A DNA stretch of 64,000 nucleotides. It comes from Dysgonomonas sp. 216 (GTDB taxonomy: Bacteria > Bacteroidota > Bacteroidia > Bacteroidales > Dysgonomonadaceae). This document shows, piece after piece, positions 28,576 through 36,972 of the stretch (its first letter is position 1; the number at the start of each line of letters is the position of its first letter). Under the pieces are notes generated by a model. It searched no databases and was not told the origin of the DNA. It worked only from the letters and a program-made list of their open reading frames with translations. The stretch lies in assembly GCF_010501065.1 (NCBI RefSeq), contig NZ_QVMM01000004.1:124001-188000 (forward strand), in the 5' to 3' direction. The translations under genes and the position numbers were made by a program.

Positions 28576-29459
28576 CTATTTATCATTTCATAAATATGCA
28601 CCAAGATAAATGGCCTATCGGGATGATGTGTAAAGTACTAGAAGTTTCACCCAGCGCTTATTATGCATGGCGAAAAGAGCCATTTGGAAAACGTCACAAG
28701 CAGAGTTGTTTGATACGTTCAAATATTGAACGAATCTACTTTGAGTCGAAAGGGCGTTATGGCAGCCCACGTATAGCTAAAGAGATGACAAATACAGGGC
28801 TAAGTGTGTCTCGCAGAACTATAGCTAAATATATGAAACAAATGGGGCTAAAAAGTAAACTTTCACGAAAACACCGACAAACAATGAATTATTCACATAA
28901 AGAACCAGTAGCTGAGAATATCCTCAACCGGGACTTTGTATCTAAATATCCCGGTATCAAATGTGTCTCTGATATTACTTATCTACCCACAACTCATGGA
29001 TTTATATACCTTACTGTTGTTATTGATCTATTTGACAGACAGCCTATTGGTTGGAATATTAGTGAGAAGATGACTGCCGAACAAACAATAATACCAGCAT
29101 TAGAGAAAGCTTCCCGTAACAGATCTTTACAAAAAGATATGATTTTTCATTCTGACAGAGGGGTACAATATGCTTGTAAAACAACTGTCAACTATCTTAA
29201 ATCATACAATTTTAGTCAATCGATGAGTCGAAAAGGCAATTGCTGGGATAATGCTGTGGCAGAAAGTTTCTTTAAAACGCTCAAGACTGAATTGATATAT
29301 GGAAATAAACTTTTATCCAAATTAGATACAAAAACAGCTGTCTTTGAGTATCTGGAGACTTGGTATAATAAAAAAAGAAGACACTCATATTTAAATTATC
29401 GGACAATACCTGAGTTCTGGGAACAATATGAAAATAACAATTTAAACATTACCCCTTAA
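28572..29459 (+). CDS. IS3-family transposase OrfB (DDE integrase domain)
   Basis: This 295-residue catalytic part has an HTH_21 region (RYGSPRIAKEMTNTGLSVSR) and an rve core with the DDE triad: Asp in CVSDITYLPT, Asp in FHSDRGVQYA and Glu in WDNAVAESFFKTLKTE. It ends with the usual YNKKRRHSYLNYRTPEF-like motif. It is probably made mostly as the OrfAB fusion by -1 frameshift; the TTG start at 28572 would give OrfB alone. All catalytic residues are present, so the element may be active. Confidence 0.92.
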   Translation: MTIYHFINMHQDKWPIGMMCKVLEVSPSAYYAWRKEPFGKRHKQSCLIRSNIERIYFESKGRYGSPRIAKEMTNTGLSVSRRTIAKYMKQMGLKSKLSRKHRQTMNYSHKEPVAENILNRDFVSKYPGIKCVSDITYLPTTHGFIYLTVVIDLFDRQPIGWNISEKMTAEQTIIPALEKASRNRSLQKDMIFHSDRGVQYACKTTVNYLKSYNFSQSMSRKGNCWDNAVAESFFKTLKTELIYGNKLLSKLDTKTAVFEYLETWYNKKRRHSYLNYRTIPEFWEQYENNNLNITP

Positions 29460-29518
29460 CTTTTTATCCTGAATAAGGCTGCATATCCAACTTTTATCTA
29501 TCTGTAAATCTGCAGATT

Positions 29519-30466
29519 ATGATAGCTGAAAAATTCAATTCAATCATCGAATTGCTTGAAAGATTTCCTACTGAACAATCTTGTATAGACTATTTGGAAG
29601 AGATAAGATGGAAAGGGAATATTGTAAGTCCATTTGATCCGACATCGAAAGTCTATAAGTGCAAAAACAATAGGTATAGATGCAAGAATACAGGCAAGTA
29701 TTTTAATGTGAAAACCAATACGATGTATGATAATACCAAAATAAGCTTAAAAAAATGGTTTGTGGCTATGTATTATGTAACAGATCACAAGAAAGGCATA
29801 TCATCATATCAGTTGGCAAATTTCATAAATGTATCACAAAAAACAGCTTGGTTCATGGCTCATCGTATTCGTAATTGTTTCCACTTAGAAGAGAATGAGG
29901 TCTTGGAAGGAGTAGTTGAAATTGATGAAACTTTTGTCGGGGGCAAAAACAAAAATCGACATTGGGATAAAAAAGTTCCACAAAGTCAGGGGAGAGCCTT
30001 CAAAGACAAAACCCCTGTCTTTGGGATGCTTCAAAGGGACGGAAAAGTAATAGCTAAAGTAGTCACAGATACCAAAGTTCAAACTCTACGACCTCTAATC
30101 GACAAGTACATAGCCGAAGGAAGTATCATTAATACAGATGAATGGAATTATGGAAACTTGAATGAGAAATATATTCATAAACAAGTTTTTCATGCAGCTA
30201 AAATATATGCAATGGAAGATGTTTATACGAATACTATTGAAGGATTTTGGAGCATCTTAAAACGTGGAATTATTGGCATATACCATAAAACCACTCGAAA
30301 GCATCTTCAAAAGTATGTGGATGAATTTTGTTTCAGATATAATACACGAGAAATTTCAACAAATGCAAGATTTGATTTACTTTTACAGAACTCAAATCGC
30401 AGGTTGAAATATAAAGACTTAGTTTATGTCCAAGAAAACGAAAGAAACTTTAAACAAACAGGTTGA
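29519..30466 (+). CDS. IS1595-family (ISXO2-like) transposase
   Basis: This 315-residue transposase has a DDE-type core with EIDETFVGGKNKNRHWD, TDEWNYGNLNEKY and NTIEGFWSILKRGIIGIYH. The N-terminal region keeps the ISXO2 layout (YKCKNTGKYFNV-like) though the first Cys pair of the zinc ribbon is missing, which is common in Bacteroidetes members. It starts 30 bases from the right end of the IS3 element, so the IS3 may have landed in this element's left end. I could not identify terminal inverted repeats. Its 3' end overlaps a KilA-N gene by 41 bases. Confidence 0.85.
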   Translation: MIAEKFNSIIELLERFPTEQSCIDYLEEIRWKGNIVSPFDPTSKVYKCKNNRYRCKNTGKYFNVKTNTMYDNTKISLKKWFVAMYYVTDHKKGISSYQLANFINVSQKTAWFMAHRIRNCFHLEENEVLEGVVEIDETFVGGKNKNRHWDKKVPQSQGRAFKDKTPVFGMLQRDGKVIAKVVTDTKVQTLRPLIDKYIAEGSIINTDEWNYGNLNEKYIHKQVFHAAKIYAMEDVYTNTIEGFWSILKRGIIGIYHKTTRKHLQKYVDEFCFRYNTREISTNARFDLLLQNSNRRLKYKDLVYVQENERNFKQTG

Positions 30467-30851
30467 TAATAATACTATCAAACAACATTCGTTAGATGGG
30501 TATCTAAATGCAACCCTTATTTGCGAAATGGAAAAGAAAAATGTAGAAGAATATCTAAATTCAGAAGATACAAAGAGGTTCTTAAAAGAACTAACGACAA
30601 AAACTAATTTACCTTTATCTACTTATATCCGAAGAGTTACCGATGAGCAAAATAAAGAAAGTGTTTGGGTTCATCCAAGTATTGCTTTGAATATAGGTAA
30701 ATGGTTCGGGCTTAACTTTCATCCACAAGTTTTAGATTGGATATACCAATGGATGTTAGAAAATGATTTCGATTCAGGTGTAAATGCGAACAAAGAAGTA
30801 CCTAAAGACTTTGAAGAAAAAATCAAAAAAAGCCTTAGAATACAATCCTAA
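30426..30851 (+). CDS. KilA-N domain protein, probable transposon passenger
   Basis: This 141-residue protein has a single KilA-N DNA-binding-type domain: SLDGYLNATLICEMEKKNVE, then a variable helical part, WVHPSIALNIGKWFG and FHPQVLDWIYQWM. KilA-N domains occur in phages and mobile elements, and their function is often unclear. The start lies inside the transposase gene in another frame (41-base overlap), so translation is probably coupled and the gene may travel with the IS1595-type element. A regulatory role is a guess. Confidence 0.75.
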   Translation: MSKKTKETLNKQVDNNTIKQHSLDGYLNATLICEMEKKNVEEYLNSEDTKRFLKELTTKTNLPLSTYIRRVTDEQNKESVWVHPSIALNIGKWFGLNFHPQVLDWIYQWMLENDFDSGVNANKEVPKDFEEKIKKSLRIQS

Positions 30852-30927
30852 CAAAAAGAAAAAATAACTACTAACTTGATTTATCAAGTATATTAATCAC
30901 AAACAATAATCGGTGTAAACTGGTTAG

Positions 30928-31434
30928 TTATTACCAAATACGGAACAGTCAGAACTTATCAAAATGTGTGAGTATTTGAAAGAGTACGATTTAAAAGAAG
31001 AACACCCTTGTAAAGATGATATTTCAAAACATTTAGCATCCGCAGTAGTATATGTAATAATTGGAATTTACAAAAAGGGGGAGCCTCTAAATCAACAACC
31101 TTACTCAAGGAAAAATAAATTATATTTTGAGTTTATGGAGTTAATTGCTAAAAATTATAGAAAGCAAAGAGGTATTGAATTTTATGCTAACAAATTGTGT
31201 ATTTCTTCCAGACATTTATCTTCTATTTGTAAAGATATTACTGGAATAACCGCAAAGGATCGTATAGACGAACATATCATTGCTAATATACGAATTTTAC
31301 TTGTTACGACTGATCTGACCATTTCACAGATTTCTGATGAACTTAATTTTCCGAATTCATCATTTTTCGTGAAATTCTTCAAAAAACAAACCGGGATGAC
31401 GCCAAAAGAATATAGAAATGTAAATAAGACGTAG
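30928..31434 (+). pseudogene. C-terminal remnant of an AraC-family regulator
   Basis: The frame is open from 30928 (first ATG 30964, 156 residues). It holds the two helix-turn-helix units of an AraC C-terminal domain (FYANKLCISSRHLSSICKDI and the motif ISQISDELNFPNSSFFVKFF, then KKQTGMTPKEYR). The upstream half of a normal 290-residue regulator, the cupin-like sensor, is absent; only the linker helix region survives (SELIKMCEYLKEYDL). A stop at 30925 closes the frame. The mobile genes immediately upstream suggest an insertion or deletion removed the rest. It might still make a DNA-binding fragment. Confidence 0.7.
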
Positions 31435-31649
31435 GTCAAATTTGGCACAAGGTGTAAAAGCGAGAAGATTATGTTTGAGAAGATTGCAATATGGAGAAGA
31501 TTTCGTATCTTTGAAGTATAAAGTCGCTCTTAATGTATTGTTGAAAATGAAGCTAATCAGCGAATAATGATAGCTGGTTTCTAAATCGTTACCTGTCTGC
31601 AAATTCAGTTTTACAATACACTGAAATACATGTAGTTGAAAGTTTCTCT
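31435..31649. other. Short gap before the decayed integrase
   Basis: About 215 bases without a gene. It contains AAATCGTTACCT at 31583-31594, repeated at 53210-53221, a possible but weak flank of the mobile region. Confidence 0.3.
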
Positions 31650-32705
31650 ATGTCTTGCCACATGAGTAGTCAACGTCTTTTTAATACCACACAAATCAGC
31701 AATTTCCTTCAAATATGAATTCATGCGTTGATTACTGGGTACAGGAAACAATAAGCCTTTGCTTGTACACTCGGGGTGATTTTCATATTTTTCGATAAGC
31801 TGTATCGCAACGCTTAGTAAAGGAATATTTCACATATTTTTAGTTTTTTATCTGTTCTTCCTTATCCACATAGAATCATCATTATCTTTTACCAAATGCT
31901 CGGGTTGTAGTTGTTGAATATCAGCAAAGGCAAGTCCGGTGTAGCAACAAAAGACAAATACGTCTCTTACTACATCCAAACGTTGAATAGGAAAATCCTT
32001 TTTTATTATAGCTTCCAATTCTTCTTTTGTTAGAAAATCAACATTTGTATCTTCAAATTTGAAACGATAAGAAGCAAACGGATCTTTCTGCATCCAATCG
32101 TTAAAAAAAGCTAAACGAATAACTTTCTTTAGATTTTTCAGACGGGTAATAGCCGAATTTTGAGCGCACTTTTTCTCTACTTTCAGATATACGTCAAACT
32201 TCCGGATAAAAGATAAATCCAACTCATTTAGTCCGATATCAGACACCTTATATTCAAGCTTAATAAATTCTTCAAGATAGCGGGCTGTTGTTTCAAAACG
32301 CTGAACTGTTTTCTCAACATATCCTTTACCAATTAAAGAGCGGGCTTCTTTGTTGTGTTCGGAAAATACCTGTAATAGAGTCTTGTGTTTTTCCTCTACC
32401 CCAAAATATTTGTTGCGGATAATTTCGGCCGTTACCTGGCGTTCTTCGGCTTCTAACTCACGATATATATTGCGTAGTTTTGCCTTTATTATGTCAATGT
32501 AGGAGTTAATCTCGGCAGCGATTCTGCCTTTCCCTTTCACACAACCTTTTGTCTGATCCCAAAGGCTTATATCTACACTACGTTTTATCAGGATTTCACA
32601 GGCTTTACCGTTAATTGTTATTCTCACGCAAATGGGAGCCTCTCCATTACTCTTTATTTTATTCTTTCTTAGGAAGAATAAAATGCTAAATGTTTTCTGT
32701 TTCAT
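31650..32705 (-). pseudogene. Decayed CTnDOT-like tyrosine integrase
   Basis: The intact frame runs 32705-31848 (285 residues) with an N-terminal arm-binding part, a SAM-like core-binding domain and the start of the catalytic domain (CCYTGLAFADI). It then hits a TAA at 31848-31850, where relatives read Gln, and soon after a TGA. The same frame continues as PLLSVAIQLIEKY, SKGLLFPVPSNQRMNSYLKE and TTHVARH, ending at 31650. So two nonsense changes are present, and the last part with the catalytic His and Tyr is missing. The integrase cannot be active. It marks the left part of an older integrative element. Confidence 0.88.
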
Positions 32706-33038
32706 CTTTTCAATTTTAATGGTTCAAAAATACTTTTTAAGCCATCAAGTCCTGCTACGTAAAATGCAGTAATACAACGAGAAAGATTCTTATTCGTGGA
32801 CTCTTTTTTTGCTTTGAATAGGCCACGATTTGGACACAAAACTATGCTTTTGGATTATTTCATTCTGAATCAGCCGTTTGTCTTGGCTGTAAATCAGAAT
32901 AGGTAACGGATAAGTAACGAGATAACTTCATCAATTTGCCCCGCTTTGAGCAGGTTGATTAGCTTGGCACAAAATTAAGTAAATTTTCTCTATTGACAAA
33001 TTCCTTTTGGTATAGATGATGCATATCGCCTCCATGAG
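32706..33038. other. Regulatory gap upstream of the decayed integrase
   Basis: About 330 bases with no gene. It contains a GTAACG-N5-GTAACG repeat at 32903-32919, listed separately, and would have been the att/promoter region of the old integrase. Confidence 0.4.
32903..32919. repeat. GTAACG-N5-GTAACG direct repeat, left copy
   Basis: GTAACG GATAA GTAACG lies 198 bases upstream of the decayed integrase start. The same architecture appears twice upstream of the intact integrase pair (51440 and 51774). It is probably an integrase or excisionase arm-type binding site. Confidence 0.55.
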
Positions 33039-33983
33039 TTACTTTTTACTACTTTGATATACATCATATTGAGCCGATATAATCTCTGCAATTTCATCCC
33101 GAAACCATTTAGGAGATAAAACTTCAACCTCTGATCCATGAGAGAGCAACTCCTGTCGAAAATCAAAGCTTGGTTTTATATGGTAGCTGAATATGGTATA
33201 GTCGGATGTACTTTCAACTTCCTTTTGCGAGTGATGCAATGGCAAAGCCCTGATATAACTATCTTGAATTTTATATACCTTAATCAGAACGTTTTCTGTT
33301 TTGTGTCCGTCTCCGGCTACAATTCCAAAGCTGTCCATAAAAAAGGCCTCTCCATCAAAGTTCTTTGGTAACTGGAATTTATTCTCATTGATGTGGATAT
33401 GTTTGATTCTATCTAAAGCATAAATGAGGATACTTTCTTTATATGGACTGTACCCTATAACATACCAGCGTTGTTTAAATACTTTTATACAATAAGGATG
33501 AATCTCAAAAGTATTAGGTGTATCTCGCCAAAAACTCTGATAAGTCACTTCTATGGATAGGCTATCCCTCATTGCTTCAATAATAGATGTCAAATGCATT
33601 TGCCCAGATGGTATTTTTTCAAATAAAATGCGTTGTTTGAGTTTGTGACTCTCATTTATCAGGTTATTTACTGCGAATGTATTTAATAGCCAGCTTCGAA
33701 CGCCTCCACGCTCCATATCATCGGTATTCTCTATGTAATATTTGTATCCATTTCGCTTATCGCACTCAATGTTAATATCAAACATCTGCTCAATAGCCTG
33801 TCGATGGTTATGGAACGTGCGCAAAGGAAGATCTTCTCCATCAAGATTTAATAATGATCTTTGCCAATATTCATTAATTTCTTCAAATGTTATCTTCCCT
33901 CTTCGATAAATGATGTCAACCAACCAAACATATCGGTTGAATAAATTGGATGTGGTATCCTTAGAACTTTTTTTCTTTTCCAT
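33039..33983 (-). CDS. WYL-domain transcriptional regulator
   Basis: This 314-residue protein has an N-terminal winged-helix region (about 15-95, with FEEINEYWQRS and PLRTFHNHRQAI). A central WYL ligand-sensing domain contains KQRWYVIGYSPYKESILIYAL and a C-terminal WCX-like part (LPLHHSQKEVE). WYL regulators bind DNA and sense nucleic acids or nucleotides; they commonly control phage-defence genes. It starts 1 base after the AAA ATPase stop, so the two form an operon and it probably represses that operon. Confidence 0.85.
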   Translation of the reverse strand: MEKKKSSKDTTSNLFNRYVWLVDIIYRRGKITFEEINEYWQRSLLNLDGEDLPLRTFHNHRQAIEQMFDINIECDKRNGYKYYIENTDDMERGGVRSWLLNTFAVNNLINESHKLKQRILFEKIPSGQMHLTSIIEAMRDSLSIEVTYQSFWRDTPNTFEIHPYCIKVFKQRWYVIGYSPYKESILIYALDRIKHIHINENKFQLPKNFDGEAFFMDSFGIVAGDGHKTENVLIKVYKIQDSYIRALPLHHSQKEVESTSDYTIFSYHIKPSFDFRQELLSHGSEVEVLSPKWFRDEIAEIISAQYDVYQSSKK

Positions 33984-33984
33984 A

Positions 33985-35685
33985 TCAATTAAATCCTATT
34001 CTTTTTCGTTCTTCATTCTTATACAAAAACTCGCTTTGACAGTAGCTATGTACCGTCTCCAATGTCGGTGTTACTCCGCTTAAGATGGAGTCCACAGTAT
34101 ATTTGCGAACGATATTTTCTATTTGTCCACCGCTGAAATTATAATTATTTGCTAATTCCAATCTCTCTTGCTCAGATAATGTTGGCAACATGGTTTGCCA
34201 AATTTTTTCTTTAGCTTCAATACAAGGCTTCTCAAACTCAATCTTGTACAAGAATCTTCGTTCAAAAGCTTTATCCAAATTCTGAGTCAAATTAGTTGTC
34301 GCTATCATTATCCCCTCTAAATTCTCCATTTCTTGTAATAGGATATTCTGTATTGCATTTTCTGTTTGATCAATCGAGCCTTGTCCGGCATCTTTTCGCT
34401 TACCAATAACTGCATCAGCTTCGTTAAATAACAAAATGGGGGCAACCTCACACGTTTTCAGAAAGCTTTTATACTTATCGAATATTCCTTTTATACGCTT
34501 CTCGCTTTCACCATACCACATACTTTTCGTTTCTGAAATATCCACCATCATAATATCGCGACCTGTAGAACGAGCTATTTGATAGACAGTCTCGGTCTTT
34601 CCAGTTCCGGGTGCTCCATAAAACAAGCAAGCAAAACCTTTTCGCATTCCACCTTTTTCCAGTTTCTCTTGAATAGACTGAAAATTATTCTTGTGAAGAA
34701 GTGATGTAAGTTGTGTTATCTGCGATTGTTCCCGTTTATTATAGAATAGTTCTTTTGAAGAAATACTACCGTGCAGCATAAGATCCTTTTTATTATTACT
34801 CTGAGTGGTCTTAATATCCAATCCAACAAAAAGTTTCTCTTTTGCAGTTGATGATATTCTAAAGTATTCCCTGTCTCCGAAACCATTGTCATTAGAATGT
34901 TCCAAAATGTTATTTTCAAGCAGCTCACTATTTCCGTTTTGTAATTCGGATTTCATATCTTTGAATATCCATTTTTCCTCATACAAATCATCAAAGTCAT
35001 GAAATCCAACACAATCATCATCCAAGTTGATAAATCTATGACAGAATAATAAAAGTAACAAGAACTCATTTCCACATATTCCTATTTTTTCATATTCCTT
35101 GATTTGCTGACAGAAAGCTAAGGAAGAATTATCTTCAAAAAGTGAACGCAATTCTACTAATAGTAAGTCACAAGAAATCTCACTTTCCTCTCTTTCACTG
35201 AACAAGCGATTGATATGCTTGAACAATCCTTTGGTGGTCAGATTTTGAGTGCTTTCAGGAGTATATGCGATATCTTGTTTTAAAGCATTAACAACATCCA
35301 TAGGCACACGATAACTTTTTTGATTGCTGCTTCTGTTGCAACGAACCAAACGCCGTTTTTCTAATTCGTCAATATCACTCATTAAATTTATAATCCTAAC
35401 TAAACGACAGCCAATTAGCTTAGAAAATTCACTGATATATATTCTACTGTCGTCACTTTTCTCTATAAAAATAGCAAAGAGAACCGTTTGATTTATTGTA
35501 AGTCCCATTTTCTTAGCCACAAAGTTGATGCTTTTCTTCGCTTTCTGGAAAAACTCTTTATTCAAACCGGAATTCTCAACTAATTCCACTATATTTTCTA
35601 TATGGTCTAAAGAGGTTTTAAGAACCTTTTTATCAACTTTTTCGTTGACATTCTCGTCTTTCTGTGTAATGTTCAACTGTCTCAT
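33985..35685 (-). CDS. AAA+ ATPase of a defence-island type
   Basis: This 566-residue protein has a poorly conserved N-terminal 340 residues and a C-terminal AAA+ core. Walker A is GAPGTGKTE at about 357-365; Walker B reads ILLFNEADA at about 415-422, with Asn in place of the usual Asp but the catalytic Glu kept. Sensor 1 lies in MIATTNL and the arginine finger in ERRFLYKIEFEKP. The ATG at 35685 is preferred to one 51 bases upstream that would add a Cys-rich stretch. It is cotranscribed with the WYL regulator. It may remodel proteins or nucleic acids; the function is not established. Confidence 0.8.
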   Translation of the reverse strand: MRQLNITQKDENVNEKVDKKVLKTSLDHIENIVELVENSGLNKEFFQKAKKSINFVAKKMGLTINQTVLFAIFIEKSDDSRIYISEFSKLIGCRLVRIINLMSDIDELEKRRLVRCNRSSNQKSYRVPMDVVNALKQDIAYTPESTQNLTTKGLFKHINRLFSEREESEISCDLLLVELRSLFEDNSSLAFCQQIKEYEKIGICGNEFLLLLLFCHRFINLDDDCVGFHDFDDLYEEKWIFKDMKSELQNGNSELLENNILEHSNDNGFGDREYFRISSTAKEKLFVGLDIKTTQSNNKKDLMLHGSISSKELFYNKREQSQITQLTSLLHKNNFQSIQEKLEKGGMRKGFACLFYGAPGTGKTETVYQIARSTGRDIMMVDISETKSMWYGESEKRIKGIFDKYKSFLKTCEVAPILLFNEADAVIGKRKDAGQGSIDQTENAIQNILLQEMENLEGIMIATTNLTQNLDKAFERRFLYKIEFEKPCIEAKEKIWQTMLPTLSEQERLELANNYNFSGGQIENIVRKYTVDSILSGVTPTLETVHSYCQSEFLYKNEERKRIGFN

Positions 35686-35756
35686 ATCTATTGTTTTTAT
35701 GCAAAGATATGCACGGCATGCGCCAAATAATAGCACAGGTGTAAAATGTCTCTAAA

Positions 35757-35780
35757 AAAACTGCCCATATGAGCAGTTTT
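35757..35780 (-). terminator. Intrinsic terminator of the DUF262 operon
   Basis: AAACTGC and GCAGTTT form a 7-base stem that extends as a near palindrome through CCATATGA, with flanking A and T runs. It lies 18 bases past the zinc-finger gene, the last of the operon. Confidence 0.7.
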
Positions 35781-35797
35781 CTTTATGCAATGAGAAA

Positions 35798-36049
35798 TTA
35801 AAGAGCTGGTGCATGTTTCCCTTTTCCAGCTCCATTTGGATGTCTTGAGCATGTTGATGCAGTTAATGAACTAATAGAAGAATATGAATTACCACAATAT
35901 TTGCATGTGTATTTACTTTTTTCACTTCCTTCATACAATTTGTGTTTTCCCTTTCCAGCTCCGTTAGGATGTCGTGAACATGTAGATGCAGTCAATGACG
36001 ATACGCTGGAATATTTATTTCCACAATACTCACAATAAAAATTTGCCAT
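35798..36049 (-). CDS. Small protein with two tandem C2HC zinc fingers
   Basis: This 83-residue protein is two near-identical repeats of about 40 residues. Each carries C-x2-C-x14-C-x2-H (for example YCEYCGNKYSSVSSL then TASTCSRHP) followed by NGAGKGKH. It should bind two zinc ions; DNA or protein binding is possible. The start MANFYC at 36049 is chosen over a TTG 9 bases upstream. It follows the 71-residue gene by 83 bases and is the last gene before a terminator. Confidence 0.72.
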   Translation of the reverse strand: MANFYCEYCGNKYSSVSSLTASTCSRHPNGAGKGKHKLYEGSEKSKYTCKYCGNSYSSISSLTASTCSRHPNGAGKGKHAPAL

Positions 36050-36132
36050 ACATTTCAATTTTAGAGATTAATATATTTTTGCAAAAATACTTCTCACCTG
36101 TGCCAAAAGAGAGCATTAATTTGAATCAAAAA

Positions 36133-36348
36133 TTAATGGATTGCGTTTTCTTGCCATTCTCTATCTGATGCAAAACTTATTAGGTCTATGCTATCACCGA
36201 TAAAACCGTGCTCTCTTGCAAAATCTTCATCTACCCATGCAGTCATTTCAAGACCTGCTTCATCACAAATTTTATAATATTCGCTCTCGGATATTTCTTT
36301 ATCTAAATATCTCGCTCTTATTTCCATCCATTTCTCAGTATGTGTCAT
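36133..36348 (-). CDS. Small acidic protein of unknown function
   Basis: This 71-residue acidic protein (MTHTEKWMEIRARYLDKEIS at the start, then many Asp and Glu) is not a family I recognise. It starts 10 bases after the phosphoesterase stop and is on the same strand, so it belongs to the operon. Its size and charge would suit an inhibitor or antitoxin-like partner, but that is only a thought. Confidence 0.6.
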   Translation of the reverse strand: MTHTEKWMEIRARYLDKEISESEYYKICDEAGLEMTAWVDEDFAREHGFIGDSIDLISFASDREWQENAIH

Positions 36349-36358
36349 TTGCCGCTAT

Positions 36359-36964
36359 TTATATATCAAATACGATAGGGTTATTTAATAGTCGATAATT
36401 TTCATCTACTAATGCTGCATTGGCGAAGGTTGTATATTTAGACTCTTCAATACCATAAGCATCGTGGATATGCCCGAAAAGATGATAACGAGGACGAACC
36501 TCAAATATCTTTTGAAGTAAATCAGGACAACCATAAGAAATATTATTGGTGTTATCCAAAATACCAAGTGGTGGACGATGCGAAATCAAAACATCAGTAT
36601 CCGCCGGAATTTGTGCAATCATATTGAGATATTGACCACTCACGTCATCAGAAAAGAAAAATGGAATACCCCAAAATTTCAAGCTGTTTATTGTTATGCC
36701 ACTATTGTAGAGGTAAAAACAGTTTTCAGGCAAAAATCGCTGAATTTTTTCTTTCCCTTTTCCCTCTAAACAATAGTCGTGATTACCTGCAATGAAAATT
36801 TTGTATTGATAATCTAACGCTCCAAACCATTCAACAAAATCCACAACTTCCTTACCAGTGCCAGCATACGAAATGTCACCGGAATGGACAATAATATCGG
36901 CAGTCGGTAAATTATTTAACTGCCGGTGGAGGTTGTGAGTGTCAGAGAGGTGGAGGAGGCGCAT
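36359..36964 (-). CDS. Calcineurin-like metallophosphoesterase
   Basis: This 201-residue enzyme keeps all metal-binding motifs: LSDTHN (Asp8, His10), GDISYAG, AGNHDYC, the second-shell SHRPP and GHIHDAYG. It could be a nuclease or phosphodiesterase. It lies 8 bases after the larger DUF262 gene and belongs to the same operon. Its closest general type is the Rv0805/YfcE-like group of small phosphoesterases; the substrate is unknown. Confidence 0.85.
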   Translation of the reverse strand: MRLLHLSDTHNLHRQLNNLPTADIIVHSGDISYAGTGKEVVDFVEWFGALDYQYKIFIAGNHDYCLEGKGKEKIQRFLPENCFYLYNSGITINSLKFWGIPFFFSDDVSGQYLNMIAQIPADTDVLISHRPPLGILDNTNNISYGCPDLLQKIFEVRPRYHLFGHIHDAYGIEESKYTTFANAALVDENYRLLNNPIVFDI

Positions 36965-36972
36965 GATTGCTA

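Larger units (their letters stand above)
28220..29489 (+). mobile_element. IS3-family (IS150-like) insertion sequence, complete
   Basis: The element is about 1270 bases. Its ends are near-perfect inverted repeats of about 38 bases: the left starts TGGATATGCTACCTTTATTC and the right, read in reverse complement, starts TGGATATGCAGCCTTATTCA. Both continue with GGATAAAAAGTTAAGGGGT. The termini are TG...CA as in IS3 elements. Two overlapping transposase frames fill it. I could not find a target duplication: the 3-4 bases outside the ends differ, which may mean recombination between IS copies after insertion. Confidence 0.9.

Noticed and set aside
28210..29500. Target-site duplication around the IS3 element
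   Set aside because: The bases beside the left end (ATAT) and right end (ACTT) do not match.
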